Shown piece by piece: positions 17,866-26,952 of a stretch of DNA of 64,000 nucleotides (positions are counted from its first letter, which is position 1; the number at the start of each line of letters is the position of its first letter). Both the position numbers and the translations under genes were made by a program. Source of the DNA: Nereida sp. MMG025 (GTDB lineage Bacteria > Pseudomonadota > Alphaproteobacteria > Rhodobacterales > Rhodobacteraceae); NCBI RefSeq assembly GCF_021654165.1, contig NZ_JAKFZN010000001.1, positions 1,116,001 to 1,180,000 on the forward strand, written 5' to 3'. The notes under the pieces were generated by a model. The model worked only from the letters and a program-made list of their open reading frames with translations. It did no database searches and was not told the origin of the DNA.

Positions 17866-18657
17866 ATGGTTCCCGATCCGAAAGAAGCGCGCGTGCACAT
17901 CGATCTTAATTCCGACCTCGGAGAAGGTTTTGGCCCTTGGTCCATGGGGGATGACGCAGCCATGCTTTCCTTGGTGACTTCGGCGAATATCGCCTGCGGT
18001 GGTCATGCCAGTGACCCCGAAACCATGTTCAAAACGCTGACACTGGCCAAGGAAAACGGTGTGACCGTGGGCGCGCATCCGGGGTTTAATGATCGTGAAG
18101 GGTTCGGGCGCCGTGTGATCGCGATGTCACCTGCTGAAATTGCGCGGATGTGTGTGGCCCAAATTGGTGCGTTGCAGGGGATTGCCGCACTGGCGGGAAC
18201 CCATGTGGCTTATGTCAAACCGCATGGCGCCCTGGGGAACCTTGCGGCGCAGGACCCGTCTGTCGCCGAAGCAATCGCCAAAGCCGTGCAAACTGTGGAC
18301 ACGAGCCTTGCAATACTGGCCATTTCGGGCACCCACAGCGAACAGGCCGCACGGGCGATAGGGCAGCCTGTGTATTCAGAGATTTTCGCAGACCGCGGGT
18401 ATCTATCTTCGGGCCAACTGGTGCCACGCGGCCAAGACGGGGCAATGATCCACGACGCCGCCGCGGCCGCTGACCGGCTATTGGGCTATCTGGAAACGGG
18501 TAAGATGCCTGTCGTCGACGGTGCGCCGATTAGGCTGGCTGCACATTCTATCTGCGTGCACGGCGATAGCCCTGGCGCTGTTGCGATGGCCCAAGAGATC
18601 AAAGACCGACTGACCGCAGCAGGCGTGACCATAGCCCCGTTTCTTGTGCCTAACTGA
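17866..18657 (+). CDS. pxpA: 5-oxoprolinase subunit PxpA (LamB/YcsF family)
   Basis: PxpA works with PxpB and PxpC to open 5-oxoproline (pyroglutamate) to glutamate with ATP. The 263-residue product has IDLNSDLGEGFGPW, ANIACGGHASDP, VGAHPGFNDREGFGRR and YVKPHGALGN, the metal/active-site signature of the family. GTG 17893 (giving VHIDLNSDLGEG) is an attractive alternative start because GAAAGAAG lies just before it, while ATG 17866 has no clear ribosome site. First gene of pxpABC. Confidence 0.93.
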   Translation: MVPDPKEARVHIDLNSDLGEGFGPWSMGDDAAMLSLVTSANIACGGHASDPETMFKTLTLAKENGVTVGAHPGFNDREGFGRRVIAMSPAEIARMCVAQIGALQGIAALAGTHVAYVKPHGALGNLAAQDPSVAEAIAKAVQTVDTSLAILAISGTHSEQAARAIGQPVYSEIFADRGYLSSGQLVPRGQDGAMIHDAAAAADRLLGYLETGKMPVVDGAPIRLAAHSICVHGDSPGAVAMAQEIKDRLTAAGVTIAPFLVPN

Positions 18658-18661
18658 TTTG

Positions 18662-19348
18662 ATGGAACCACGACTTAAACCCGTGTCCGACAATGCCGTA
18701 TTGGTTTCTTTCGCGGATGAACAATCCCAACAGGCGCATGACCAAGTGCTTGCATTGGACCGCGCCTTATCGCAAACCCCGCCGCATGGCATGGTCGAAG
18801 CGGTGCCAGCACTTGTGAATGTGTTGGTCGTGTTTGACCCTTTGGCAACGGAACATGAGGCCATCCAAGCGGCACTGTCTGATTTGCTTGTCGATTTGGA
18901 ACCAAAGGCAACCAAGGGCAAAACCCATATCATTGAGGTATGTTATGATCCGTCCTTCGGACCCGATCTTGACGCTGTTGCCCAGGCGACCAACCTGACA
19001 CGTGATGGAGTCATCAAAACGCATCTGACAGGGGAATACACCGCTTTGATGTATGGGTTTAGCCCGGGCTATGCTTACTTGGGCGGCGTGGCCAAGCCGA
19101 TACAGATCCCCCGCAAATCCGCGCCTGTGCGCGGTGTGCCTGCGGGCAGCGTTATCATTGCAGGCCAACAGTGTCTGATAACCACACTGACCATGCCAAC
19201 AGGCTGGTCCATCTTGGGGCGTTCTCCCACCAAGATTTTAACCGGGAATGCGGCGAGACCATTTTTGTTCGACGTCGGGGACACCATCCGCTTTACACAG
19301 ATTGATCGCGAAACATTCGACATACGCCAAGGTGGTGACCCTGAATGA
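18662..19348 (+). CDS. pxpB: 5-oxoprolinase subunit PxpB (KipI-like)
   Basis: A 228-residue protein of the KipI/allophanate-hydrolase subunit 1 family. GFSPGYAYLGG and IPRKSAPVRGVPAGSVIIAG are the family landmarks, and GGWSIIG-type sequence appears as GWSILGRSPT. ATG 18662, four bases after the pxpA stop, is preferred over the slightly earlier in-frame start at 18644 that overlaps pxpA. Its stop overlaps the pxpC start as ATGA. Confidence 0.93.
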   Translation: MEPRLKPVSDNAVLVSFADEQSQQAHDQVLALDRALSQTPPHGMVEAVPALVNVLVVFDPLATEHEAIQAALSDLLVDLEPKATKGKTHIIEVCYDPSFGPDLDAVAQATNLTRDGVIKTHLTGEYTALMYGFSPGYAYLGGVAKPIQIPRKSAPVRGVPAGSVIIAGQQCLITTLTMPTGWSILGRSPTKILTGNAARPFLFDVGDTIRFTQIDRETFDIRQGGDPE

Positions 19349-20355
19349 CTGATGCGGTTCTGGCAGTTCAATATGCAGGCCCACTTGTGAGCATTCAGGA
19401 TGAGGGGCGCGCAGGCCACATGCGGTTTGGTGTTCCACAATCAGGGCCGATGGACCGCCTGTCGTTTCGCGCTGCACATGCCGCATTGGGGCAAGACCAC
19501 ACAGGCAGCGCGATCGAAGTATCTCTGGGCGGGATCATCCTGAAATGCATCAAAGGTGCAGTCACCTTGGCCATTGCGGGCGGCGATTTCAGTGTTGCAC
19601 ATGCAGGCGCGACATCAAGCAATTGGACAGTTCTGACCATCGAAACAGGTCAAACGCTGTCGGTGCGTGCGGGAGGATCAGGCAGTTGGGCCTACATCGC
19701 TTTCGCTGGTGCACTTCAATCGCGCATGTGGCTCGGAAGCGCCGCCACACATACGTTGTCGGGGTTTGGCGGCGGTGTCATTCAAGCAGGCGACAGCTTG
19801 CGCATCACCCACCCCGTCGCGCATGAAGATCGCCTTGGGCAGATCGAACGGCCAATCGGGGACGATGGGCCAATTCGGGTTGTGATGGGTCCACAAGATC
19901 ACCATTTCGACGATGCCGCGATTTCAGCGCTCATGTCATCGGCGTTCAATGTATCAGACGCATACGACCGGATGGGCATGCAGTTGACGGGGCCGAAGAT
20001 CCCGCCGAAGGGGGCGTTGTCCATCCCGTCAGAACCTGTTTGCCGCGGTTCGATCCAAGTGAATGGTGATGGTATTGCGACGGTCCTCTTGGCGGATCAT
20101 CAGACAACGGGTGGTTATCCGAAAATCGCCACCGTAGTTTCGGTTGATCAAGATCGGCTGGCGCAGATGCGGGCGGGCGACCCAATCAGCTTTGCGGCGA
20201 TCACACCGCAGGATGCATTGGCCCTAAGGCGAAAAGCAACTTTGCAGCAGGCCCGCTATCTGGAGGCGATCGCCATTCCTAAAGGTAGCCTTGAACAACG
20301 CCTGATGCGGGAGAACCTTGTCGGCGGCATCATCGCCGATGCACCAGACGACTAA
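19345..20355 (+). CDS. pxpC: 5-oxoprolinase subunit PxpC (KipA-like, biotin-dependent carboxyltransferase fold)
   Basis: The 336-residue protein belongs to the allophanate hydrolase subunit 2/KipA family, with SIQDEGRAGHMRFGVPQSGPMDR near the N-terminus, VVMGPQDHHF and YDRMGMQLTG in the middle and LLADHQTTGGYPKIATV toward the end. It overlaps pxpB by four bases, completing the operon. Convergent with the formate dehydrogenase operon; only 26 bases separate their ends and I see no terminator hairpin. Confidence 0.92.
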   Translation: MTDAVLAVQYAGPLVSIQDEGRAGHMRFGVPQSGPMDRLSFRAAHAALGQDHTGSAIEVSLGGIILKCIKGAVTLAIAGGDFSVAHAGATSSNWTVLTIETGQTLSVRAGGSGSWAYIAFAGALQSRMWLGSAATHTLSGFGGGVIQAGDSLRITHPVAHEDRLGQIERPIGDDGPIRVVMGPQDHHFDDAAISALMSSAFNVSDAYDRMGMQLTGPKIPPKGALSIPSEPVCRGSIQVNGDGIATVLLADHQTTGGYPKIATVVSVDQDRLAQMRAGDPISFAAITPQDALALRRKATLQQARYLEAIAIPKGSLEQRLMRENLVGGIIADAPDD

Positions 20356-20381
20356 ACTCAGCGCGCAATCTATCGTGGTGG

Positions 20382-20507
20382 CTAGTCCAGACGAACCCCT
20401 TGGCTGCTGTTTTGCTCGGCCGCCGAGAAGCCGATTTCATGCAGGACAAAATAAGCCCCGATCGAAATGACCGCGATAGTGGCAAACCCAGTTAACATTG
20501 CTTTCAT
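20382..20507 (-). CDS. Short single-span membrane peptide, last gene of the formate dehydrogenase operon
   Basis: A 41-residue peptide with one hydrophobic segment (about 4-24: LTGFATIAVISIGAYFVLHE) and a hydrophilic tail ending SSQGVRLD. The start at 20507 lies four bases after the WD40-cytochrome stop, and GAAGGACTGAAGC in the end of that gene supplies the ribosome site. I do not recognise a family. By position it could be a small membrane subunit or assembly factor for the cytochrome or dehydrogenase. A longer frame reaching 20576 lies inside the preceding gene and is not needed. Confidence 0.6.
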   Translation of the reverse strand: MKAMLTGFATIAVISIGAYFVLHEIGFSAAEQNSSQGVRLD

Positions 20508-20511
20508 TGCT

Positions 20512-21804
20512 TCAGTCCTTCTTGGGCGCATTGCGCATGAAATTGATAAGGTCACGTCTGTCCGATGCTTTGGCAATCACCTGCATTGGCATCTTTGATC
20601 CGGGTATATAATTGTCCGGTCCCTGCTTGAACAGGGCGTCGATGGTATCCTCGTCCCAGATGATGGGCGCGCCAGACAGCAGGGCAGAGTAGCGATAGTC
20701 TGGGACAGTTCCGGCCTTTCGGCCAAACACCCCATGCAAAGTTGGGCCCGCACGCCGCGAGGGGCCAGGCTCAAGGCTATGACAGATGGAGCATTTGCGC
20801 ATAAATTGGCGTTCACCATTGCTCATGGTTTCCGCGTCTCGCAGAAAGCTGCGTGTGTCCCCGCCCGCAGGATCATAGGTATTGAGCAATGCGACAGGCC
20901 ATGCGTAGATCACATCATCAATCCCGCCAGCATGGATAATCGCGCCGTCCGTTGAAAAGGCCAGCGCCCAAACAGGGCCTTGGCGCATGGCGCGGAAATC
21001 GCGGGCGATCTGCCACCGCGCCGTATCGATCATCATCAGGTAGCCCTCTCCGTCGCCAATGGCCAGCTGCGCGGTTTGAGGGTGGTGCGCCATCGAAAGT
21101 ATGGGGCGGCGGTCCAACGTGAAGTCAGCAATATCTTCACCTGTCACGGGATGAATGACGCGGGTCGCACCATCCAGCGCACCATAGGCCAGCCACGTAT
21201 CAGTCACCACAATACGGTTGATGCCAAACCCTTGATTGGCAATGACCCGCGAAGAAAGCCCGTCTGCGCCCTGCTCCCAAATGCGCACAGTGCCATCCGA
21301 AGACGCAGAGAACAGCGTGCCGTTGGGCGCAAAGGCCACATCCGTCACGTTGGATCGATGCCCCACAAGCGTTTGCGGCTCCTTCGCTTGGGCATCGCCG
21401 AACGAGTGAAGCTGGATCGAGCCGTCCCAACTGGCTGTGGCAACCAGGGCGCCCTGTGGTGCGACCGCTATTGCACTGATCTTGCCTTGATGCGTCGCAA
21501 GAACGATCGGGGGCTGCCCATCATCTCGCCAGTGCAGCACCCTGAAATCATCCCCGCCAGACAAAATGCCCAAGGACGGCGAAGTGGTGATCGCTGTGAC
21601 TGCTGCATCATGCCCGTCTAACCAGTGCGCTGTGCCATCGGTCCATGTCGCAACTGTATTGTCAAAGCTGCCCGAAACCAATGTGCCTTGCTGCGTGACA
21701 TCAAGAGACATGATCGGACCACCATGCCCCTTGAAGGTCGTAAAATCCTGCGCCCCTGCCATAAGCGGGACACATAGAAAAAGGCTACTCAGCAGGCGTC
21801 GCAT
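20512..21804 (-). CDS. Exported WD40-repeat / cytochrome c fusion protein
   Basis: The 430-residue protein has a signal peptide (MRRLLSSLFLCVPLMAGAQ), a beta-propeller of WD40-like repeats over residues about 20-310 (for example GHGGPIMSLDVT, GHRSNVTDVAFAPNG, SSDGTVRIWEQ), and a C-terminal cytochrome c domain with one heme site CSICH near 336-340, plus a methionine-bearing KMPMQ as likely axial ligand. This links periplasmic electron transfer to a docking propeller. Start 21804 was chosen for the signal peptide; it overlaps the gamma-subunit gene by 20 bases, so translation is probably coupled. Confidence 0.85.
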   Translation of the reverse strand: MRRLLSSLFLCVPLMAGAQDFTTFKGHGGPIMSLDVTQQGTLVSGSFDNTVATWTDGTAHWLDGHDAAVTAITTSPSLGILSGGDDFRVLHWRDDGQPPIVLATHQGKISAIAVAPQGALVATASWDGSIQLHSFGDAQAKEPQTLVGHRSNVTDVAFAPNGTLFSASSDGTVRIWEQGADGLSSRVIANQGFGINRIVVTDTWLAYGALDGATRVIHPVTGEDIADFTLDRRPILSMAHHPQTAQLAIGDGEGYLMMIDTARWQIARDFRAMRQGPVWALAFSTDGAIIHAGGIDDVIYAWPVALLNTYDPAGGDTRSFLRDAETMSNGERQFMRKCSICHSLEPGPSRRAGPTLHGVFGRKAGTVPDYRYSALLSGAPIIWDEDTIDALFKQGPDNYIPGSKMPMQVIAKASDRRDLINFMRNAPKKD

Positions 21805-22981
21805 TTTTGGGCGCCGTGCTGTCTTCACCTTTGATTTCTTCCAACCAGATCGAGTGGTGCTGACGGGCCCATGCCTCATCCACCTCGCCCGATCCCATCG
21901 CATCATAGGCGCCCTCCATACCGATTGAGCCGATGTAGATATGCGCGATGATGATGGCCATCAGAACAAAGCTGACGATCGCATGCCATGCTTGGGCCAG
22001 TTGCATCTCTTCTTGGGGGGCAAGTGTGGTTGGTAATTCAGCCATGCCAAGCACACCTGGAATGCCAAGGTCGTTCAGCACACCAAATGTCTTTGCAAAT
22101 AGCGGCAACTCAAACGGGAAAAGCAGTGACAGGCCAGACATGGAAATCGAGCCACCAAGCAAAATACACGACCAGAAGATGATCTTTTGGCCCCCATTGA
22201 ATTTCTTGGCTGGCGGGTGATTTGATCCGACAATTCCTCCCGCTTGGGCGAACCATTTGATGTCTGTGCGGTTCGGAATGTTATGCCAAACCCACATGAA
22301 AAATACGACGACCAAAGAAATCATAAACGCCCAAGCGACGTTGTTGTGAATAAATTTGGACCCGATCAGCAAGGTCGAGTTGAAGTCCTTGCCCAGATAC
22401 GGCGCAATAAAATCGCGTCCGTATTTTACGAAAAGCCCCGTGAAGCCAAGCAGAACGAACGATCCTGCCATCACCCAATGCGCCATACGTTCGGCAAATT
22501 TGAAACGCGTCACGGTGCGACCCGTTCTGTCGTAATCCAGCGGGATGCGGCCACGAAGGACATAGAAAAGAATGAGCGCCGCGATGGTGCCAAGCAAAAG
22601 ATAGCCGCCGTATGTGGCCAGTGGGCCTTTGCGGAATTCATACCATGCCATGCCGCCGTCCTGGATCAGCACTTTGGCCACATCACCGCCAGCCGAGACT
22701 GACACATCCGTTGTGCCGTAGCGCATCGCGCGCCAAAGTTCTGGGTCGGATGATCCGCCCAAGACACCCAACTGGCCTGACAATTCCTGCGCCGCACTTG
22801 CGGCATCGCCCGTTTTGGGCGCAACAACCTCGCCGCGCTGACGGGCAAGGATATCTTCTAGGGTTTGCGCCCCCCCTGTCGCCGAACGATCAATCTGTTC
22901 AGCGCCAGTGGGGCTGCTGGCCTCTTGCGCCATCACTGGCAGGGCCAAGGTAAGGAAGATCATGGTCAGAAACGCGCGCAT
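21785..22981 (-). CDS. fdhC: Formate dehydrogenase gamma subunit (cytochrome b)
   Basis: The 398-residue protein begins with a cleavable signal (MRAFLTMIFLTLALPVMA), a periplasmic stretch of about 120 residues, and then a four-span diheme cytochrome b domain (about 130-370) with histidines such as RMAHWVMAGSF, FIHNNVAWAFM, WHNIPN and AWHAIVSFVLM. It would anchor the periplasmic alpha-beta dimer and pass electrons to quinone or to a cytochrome. The N-terminal periplasmic extension is characteristic of the Shewanella/Rhodobacterales FdhC type. Confidence 0.92.
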   Translation of the reverse strand: MRAFLTMIFLTLALPVMAQEASSPTGAEQIDRSATGGAQTLEDILARQRGEVVAPKTGDAASAAQELSGQLGVLGGSSDPELWRAMRYGTTDVSVSAGGDVAKVLIQDGGMAWYEFRKGPLATYGGYLLLGTIAALILFYVLRGRIPLDYDRTGRTVTRFKFAERMAHWVMAGSFVLLGFTGLFVKYGRDFIAPYLGKDFNSTLLIGSKFIHNNVAWAFMISLVVVFFMWVWHNIPNRTDIKWFAQAGGIVGSNHPPAKKFNGGQKIIFWSCILLGGSISMSGLSLLFPFELPLFAKTFGVLNDLGIPGVLGMAELPTTLAPQEEMQLAQAWHAIVSFVLMAIIIAHIYIGSIGMEGAYDAMGSGEVDEAWARQHHSIWLEEIKGEDSTAPKNATPAE

Positions 22982-23061
22982 CTGGAACCCTCGTCAAAAT
23001 GAGATTTGCTTAGTGAAAAATCGGCGCGCCCGACAATTCAGGCGCGCCGACTTGATTGCTA

Positions 23062-23655
23062 TCAACCGTCTTGTTGGCCGTAGGCGGAACCCCACCCCCA
23101 AGCACCCGACCCGAAGCCGCGTGCGACGACGCGTTCACGGTAGATGGCCGAGACGACATCGCCGTCACCTGCCAGAAGGGCTTTGGTTGAACACATCTCG
23201 GCACAGATGGGCAGTTTGCCTTCTGCGATCCGGTTGCGCCCGTATTTGGCGAACTCGGCTGTTGAGTGTGTTTCTTCGGGACCACCAGCACAGAAGGTAC
23301 ATTTGTCCATCTTGCCGCGTGAGCCGAAGTTGCCTGCCTGCGGGAACTGCGGCGCGCCAAACGGACACGCGTAGAAACAGTAACCACACCCGATGCAGAG
23401 GTCTTTGGAGTGCAAGACCACCCCTTCCTCGTTCTGGTAAAAACAGTCTACGGGGCAGACTGCCATACACGGTGCATCCGAACAGTGCATACAGGCCACG
23501 GAAATCGACCGTTCACCGGGATCACCATCATTGATGGTGACCACGCGGCGGCGGTTGATGCCCCACGGCACTTCGTGCTCGTTCTTACAAGCTGTGACAC
23601 AGGCGTTACATTCAATGCAGCGCTCGGCGTCACATAGGAATTTTGCTCTTGCCAT
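23062..23655 (-). CDS. fdhB: Formate dehydrogenase beta subunit (four-cluster ferredoxin)
   Basis: A 197-residue iron-sulfur protein with four cysteine groups: CIECNACVTACKNEH, CMHCSDAPCMAVCPVDC, CIGCGYCFYACPFG and CTFC...CAEMC. It relays electrons from the molybdopterin subunit to the cytochrome b. It lacks the C-terminal membrane anchor seen in E. coli FdnH. Thirteen bases separate it from the alpha gene. Confidence 0.93.
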   Translation of the reverse strand: MARAKFLCDAERCIECNACVTACKNEHEVPWGINRRRVVTINDGDPGERSISVACMHCSDAPCMAVCPVDCFYQNEEGVVLHSKDLCIGCGYCFYACPFGAPQFPQAGNFGSRGKMDKCTFCAGGPEETHSTAEFAKYGRNRIAEGKLPICAEMCSTKALLAGDGDVVSAIYRERVVARGFGSGAWGWGSAYGQQDG

Positions 23656-23668
23656 TCTCTAGTTCTCC

Positions 23669-26569
23669 TTACGCTGTCCAGATTTTACACAGGGTCGCTT
23701 TCGTCTCCTGCATCTGGGTTACTGAATCGTAGCCATAGGTCTGGGCCGTGTTGGTCGATTCACCCAAAACATAGGGGTCAGCCCCTTCTGGGTATTTCGA
23801 CCGCTGGTCCTCGCCCTGGAAATGCCCACCAAAGTGGAAGGGCATAAAGGCCACACCTTCGCCAACACGGTTGGTGACCATCGCCATGACCTTCACCTTG
23901 CCGCCTTCGGGGCCTTCGACCCAAACTTGGCTTCCGTCACGCACGCCAAGGTTGTTGGCGTCGCGGGTGTTGATCTCGACGAACATGTCTTGCTGCAATT
24001 CGGCAAGCCATGGGTTCGACCGTGTTTCGTCACCGCCGCCCTCATATTCAACCAAGCGGCCTGATGTGAGGATGATCGGATAGTCCTTCGAGAAGTCCTG
24101 CTTTTGGATCGACGCATAGAGGGTCGGCAAGCGATACGCATGACGGTCCTCATAGGTTGGATAATCCTCAACAAGATCGCGCCGGTTGGTATACAGCGGC
24201 TCGCGGTGCACAGGCACGGGATCGGGGAAGGTCCACACGACAGCACGGGCTTTAGCGTTCCCGAAGGGCGCACAACCATGCTTGATCGCAACCCGCTGGA
24301 TACCGCCAGACAAGTCGGTTTTCCAGTTGGTCTTTGGTCCGGCAACCACATCAATCGACGCGCGTTCTTCTGCGGTCAGATCACCGTCCCATCCAAGATC
24401 CATCAGCATCTGCATCGTAAATTCAGGATAACCATCCTTGATTTCCGACCCGACGCTATAGACCCCATCGGCCAGCAGGTTATCGCCATCCCGCTCAACG
24501 CCAAAGCGTGCACGGAATGTCAGACCACCCTCAGCCACAGGCTTGGACATGTCATAAAGGTTCGGCGTGCCCGGGTGCTTCATTTCGGGCGTGCCCCACG
24601 ACGGCCACGGCAGACCATAATAGTCACCGTCAGCAGGCCCCCCAATGGCTTGCAGCGTTGTTCGGTCGAACGTGTGCTGGTTTTCCATATGGGTCTTGAT
24701 CCGCTCGGGCGACTGGCCAGTGTAGCCAACAGTCCACATGCCGCGATTGATCTCGCGCAATGTATCCTCTGGCTCGGGCGTCAGGCCATCTTCCTCCAAC
24801 TTGATGTTGCGGAAGATACGGTCGTGGAACCCAAACTTCTTTGAAAACAAAGCGATGATCTCGTGATCAGGTTTTGATTCAAACAAAGGTTCGATGACCT
24901 GCTCGCGCCACTGGACAGAGCGGTTCGAGGCCGTGGCAGACCCACGTGTTTCAAATTGCGTGGTTGCGGGCAACAGATACACACCATCTTCGCGATCATG
25001 CAAAACGGCCGACACAGTTGGGAACGGGTCAATGACGACCAGCATATCCAGCTGTTCCATCGCTTTCTTCATCTCAACCATACGGGTTTGAGAGTTCGGC
25101 GCGTGGCCCCAAAGCACCATGGCACGCACAGCATTCGGGTTGTCGGTGTTCGCAGGGTCTTCGAGAACGCCGTCGATCCAGCGCGACACGGGTATCCCCG
25201 TCAGGTTCTGAAGCGACTTTTCTTTGCCGTCTGCACCTGTGGTTTTGTCAAAGCGGCTGGCAAGCCAGTCCGCATCTTCTTCCCAAACACGTGCCCAATG
25301 CGCCCATGCACCCGCCGACAGGCCGTAGTAGCCTGGAAGCGTATGGGACAGCACGCCAAGGTCAGTTGCACCTTGCACGTTGTCGTGGCCACGGAAGATG
25401 TTTGTTCCGCCGCCTTCGGTACCCATGTTGCCAAGCGCAAGCTGCAGAATGCAGTATGCACGGGTGTTGTTGTTGCCGTTGGTGTGTTGCGTGCCGCCCA
25501 TGCACCAAATCACGGTGCCGGGACGGTTGTTGGCCAACGTGCGTGCAACGCGCTTGAGCTGCGATCCGGGCGCACCTGTCACGCGTTCAACTTCTTCGGG
25601 CGTCCATCTTGCAACTTCTTCCCTGATCTGGTCCATGCCCCAAACACGGGTGCGAATAAACTCTTTGTCCTCCCATCCGTTATCGAAGATGTGCCACAGG
25701 ATGCCCCAAACCAGAGCAACGTCCGAACCGGGACGGAAACGCACGTATTCATCTGCATGTGCCGCTGTGCGCGTAAAACGCGGGTCGCAAACAATGATTG
25801 GCGCGTTATTCTGCTCTTTTGCACGCAGAATGTGCAGCAGCGAAACGGGGTGCGCCTCTGCCGCGTTCGAGCCGATCATGAAGATCGCTTTGGACTTGTG
25901 AATGTCATTGTAGCTGTTGGTCATGGCGCCGTAGCCCCATGTGTTTGCCACACCGGCCACAGTCGTCGAGTGGCAGATCCGTGCTTGGTGATCCACATTG
26001 TTTGTGCCCCAATAGGCGGCAAACTTGCGGAACAGATAAGCCTGCTCGTTGCTATGCTTGGCTGATCCCAACCAATAGACACTATCAGGGCCGCTTTCGT
26101 CACGGATCTTCATCATGCCGCCGCCGATTTCATCGATGGCTTGTTCCCATGAGATGCGAACCCATTCGCCGTTCTCTTTTTTCATGGGGTATTTCAGGCG
26201 GCGTTCACCGTGGGCGTGTTCGCGCACGGATGCCCCTTTGGCGCAGTGCGCACCAAGGTTGAACGGGCTGTCCCAACCAGGTTCCTGACCTGTCCAGACA
26301 CCATCTTGCACCTCTGCCACAACGGTACAACCGACCGAGCAGTGCGTACACACCGTCTTTTTCAATTCAACTGATCCTGCCGCTGCAGCCGATGCTGCAT
26401 TGGCTTGTGTTACCGTGCCACCCGTCGCAGCAATCGCTGACAGGCCGCCAATGACCAGACCTGATCCACGCAGGAAAGCGCGGCGGTCAACAGACGCATT
26501 TGCAGCGTCCGACAGGATACTTGTCCTCTGGGGGCGTCGCGCAACCCCGTTGGTCTTTTTCCTAAGCAT
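23669..26569 (-). CDS. fdhA: Formate dehydrogenase alpha subunit, TAT-exported, Cys type
   Basis: The 966-residue catalytic subunit oxidises formate to CO2 at a Mo- or W-bis(pyranopterin) centre. A twin-arginine signal DRRAFLRGSG lies at 28-37; the first [4Fe-4S] is held by C74, C77, C81 and C109; and the metal ligand is C199 followed by H200 in ARICHSTTVAG, where selenocysteine enzymes have U. The start at 26569 (MLRKKTNG) has AAGGAGGG ahead of it; the frame extends 26 codons further but without support. The neighbouring TupABC importer suggests tungsten, but sequence alone does not decide the metal. Confidence 0.95.
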   Translation of the reverse strand: MLRKKTNGVARRPQRTSILSDAANASVDRRAFLRGSGLVIGGLSAIAATGGTVTQANAASAAAAGSVELKKTVCTHCSVGCTVVAEVQDGVWTGQEPGWDSPFNLGAHCAKGASVREHAHGERRLKYPMKKENGEWVRISWEQAIDEIGGGMMKIRDESGPDSVYWLGSAKHSNEQAYLFRKFAAYWGTNNVDHQARICHSTTVAGVANTWGYGAMTNSYNDIHKSKAIFMIGSNAAEAHPVSLLHILRAKEQNNAPIIVCDPRFTRTAAHADEYVRFRPGSDVALVWGILWHIFDNGWEDKEFIRTRVWGMDQIREEVARWTPEEVERVTGAPGSQLKRVARTLANNRPGTVIWCMGGTQHTNGNNNTRAYCILQLALGNMGTEGGGTNIFRGHDNVQGATDLGVLSHTLPGYYGLSAGAWAHWARVWEEDADWLASRFDKTTGADGKEKSLQNLTGIPVSRWIDGVLEDPANTDNPNAVRAMVLWGHAPNSQTRMVEMKKAMEQLDMLVVIDPFPTVSAVLHDREDGVYLLPATTQFETRGSATASNRSVQWREQVIEPLFESKPDHEIIALFSKKFGFHDRIFRNIKLEEDGLTPEPEDTLREINRGMWTVGYTGQSPERIKTHMENQHTFDRTTLQAIGGPADGDYYGLPWPSWGTPEMKHPGTPNLYDMSKPVAEGGLTFRARFGVERDGDNLLADGVYSVGSEIKDGYPEFTMQMLMDLGWDGDLTAEERASIDVVAGPKTNWKTDLSGGIQRVAIKHGCAPFGNAKARAVVWTFPDPVPVHREPLYTNRRDLVEDYPTYEDRHAYRLPTLYASIQKQDFSKDYPIILTSGRLVEYEGGGDETRSNPWLAELQQDMFVEINTRDANNLGVRDGSQVWVEGPEGGKVKVMAMVTNRVGEGVAFMPFHFGGHFQGEDQRSKYPEGADPYVLGESTNTAQTYGYDSVTQMQETKATLCKIWTA

Positions 26570-26712
26570 TTTTCCCTCCTTGCTAGCATCCGACGAACGG
26601 ACACTTGCTTGGCTTTCGTTGACCTTCAGCAGTCGGGCGTCACGCAACCAGTCGCTGATGATCTATCCCGTCCGAGCTTATTCCCGCACGAGATCCTCCC
26701 GTATGCAGCACG

Positions 26713-26898
26713 CTAGAAGCGTGCGCTTTCAAAATACGCACGGGTATGTGCGGTATCTTGCATCTTTTCGGACGTCAGATCAGGCTCGGCGGCCTGTGCT
26801 GTTGTCCCTGTGGCAACGGCTACAGCACCCAAGGGTGCGGCAGTTACTGCCACTTTCAGAAAGTCGCGGCGCGTAGCACCTTCTTCTTTCTTGCTCAT
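26713..26898 (-). CDS. Formate dehydrogenase region TAT-target small protein
   Basis: A 61-residue protein with a twin-arginine motif ATRRDFLKVAV and hydrophobic stretch, then a short mature part (AEPDLTSEKMQDTAHTRAYF). It matches the small 'formate dehydrogenase region TAT target' family (sometimes called FdhX) found just upstream of alpha subunits. Its role is not known; it may assist export or assembly of FdhA. It follows the torD-like gene after 54 bases. Confidence 0.85.
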   Translation of the reverse strand: MSKKEEGATRRDFLKVAVTAAPLGAVAVATGTTAQAAEPDLTSEKMQDTAHTRAYFESARF

Positions 26899-26952
26899 GC
26901 GATCAGTCTCCTTCTCGCTGGTTTGGACGGTTACCCGCCCCTTAATGACGCC

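Noticed and set aside
24956-26065. Plus-strand open frame of 369 codons inside fdhA
   Set aside because: Shadow of fdhA on the opposite strand; no recognisable domain.
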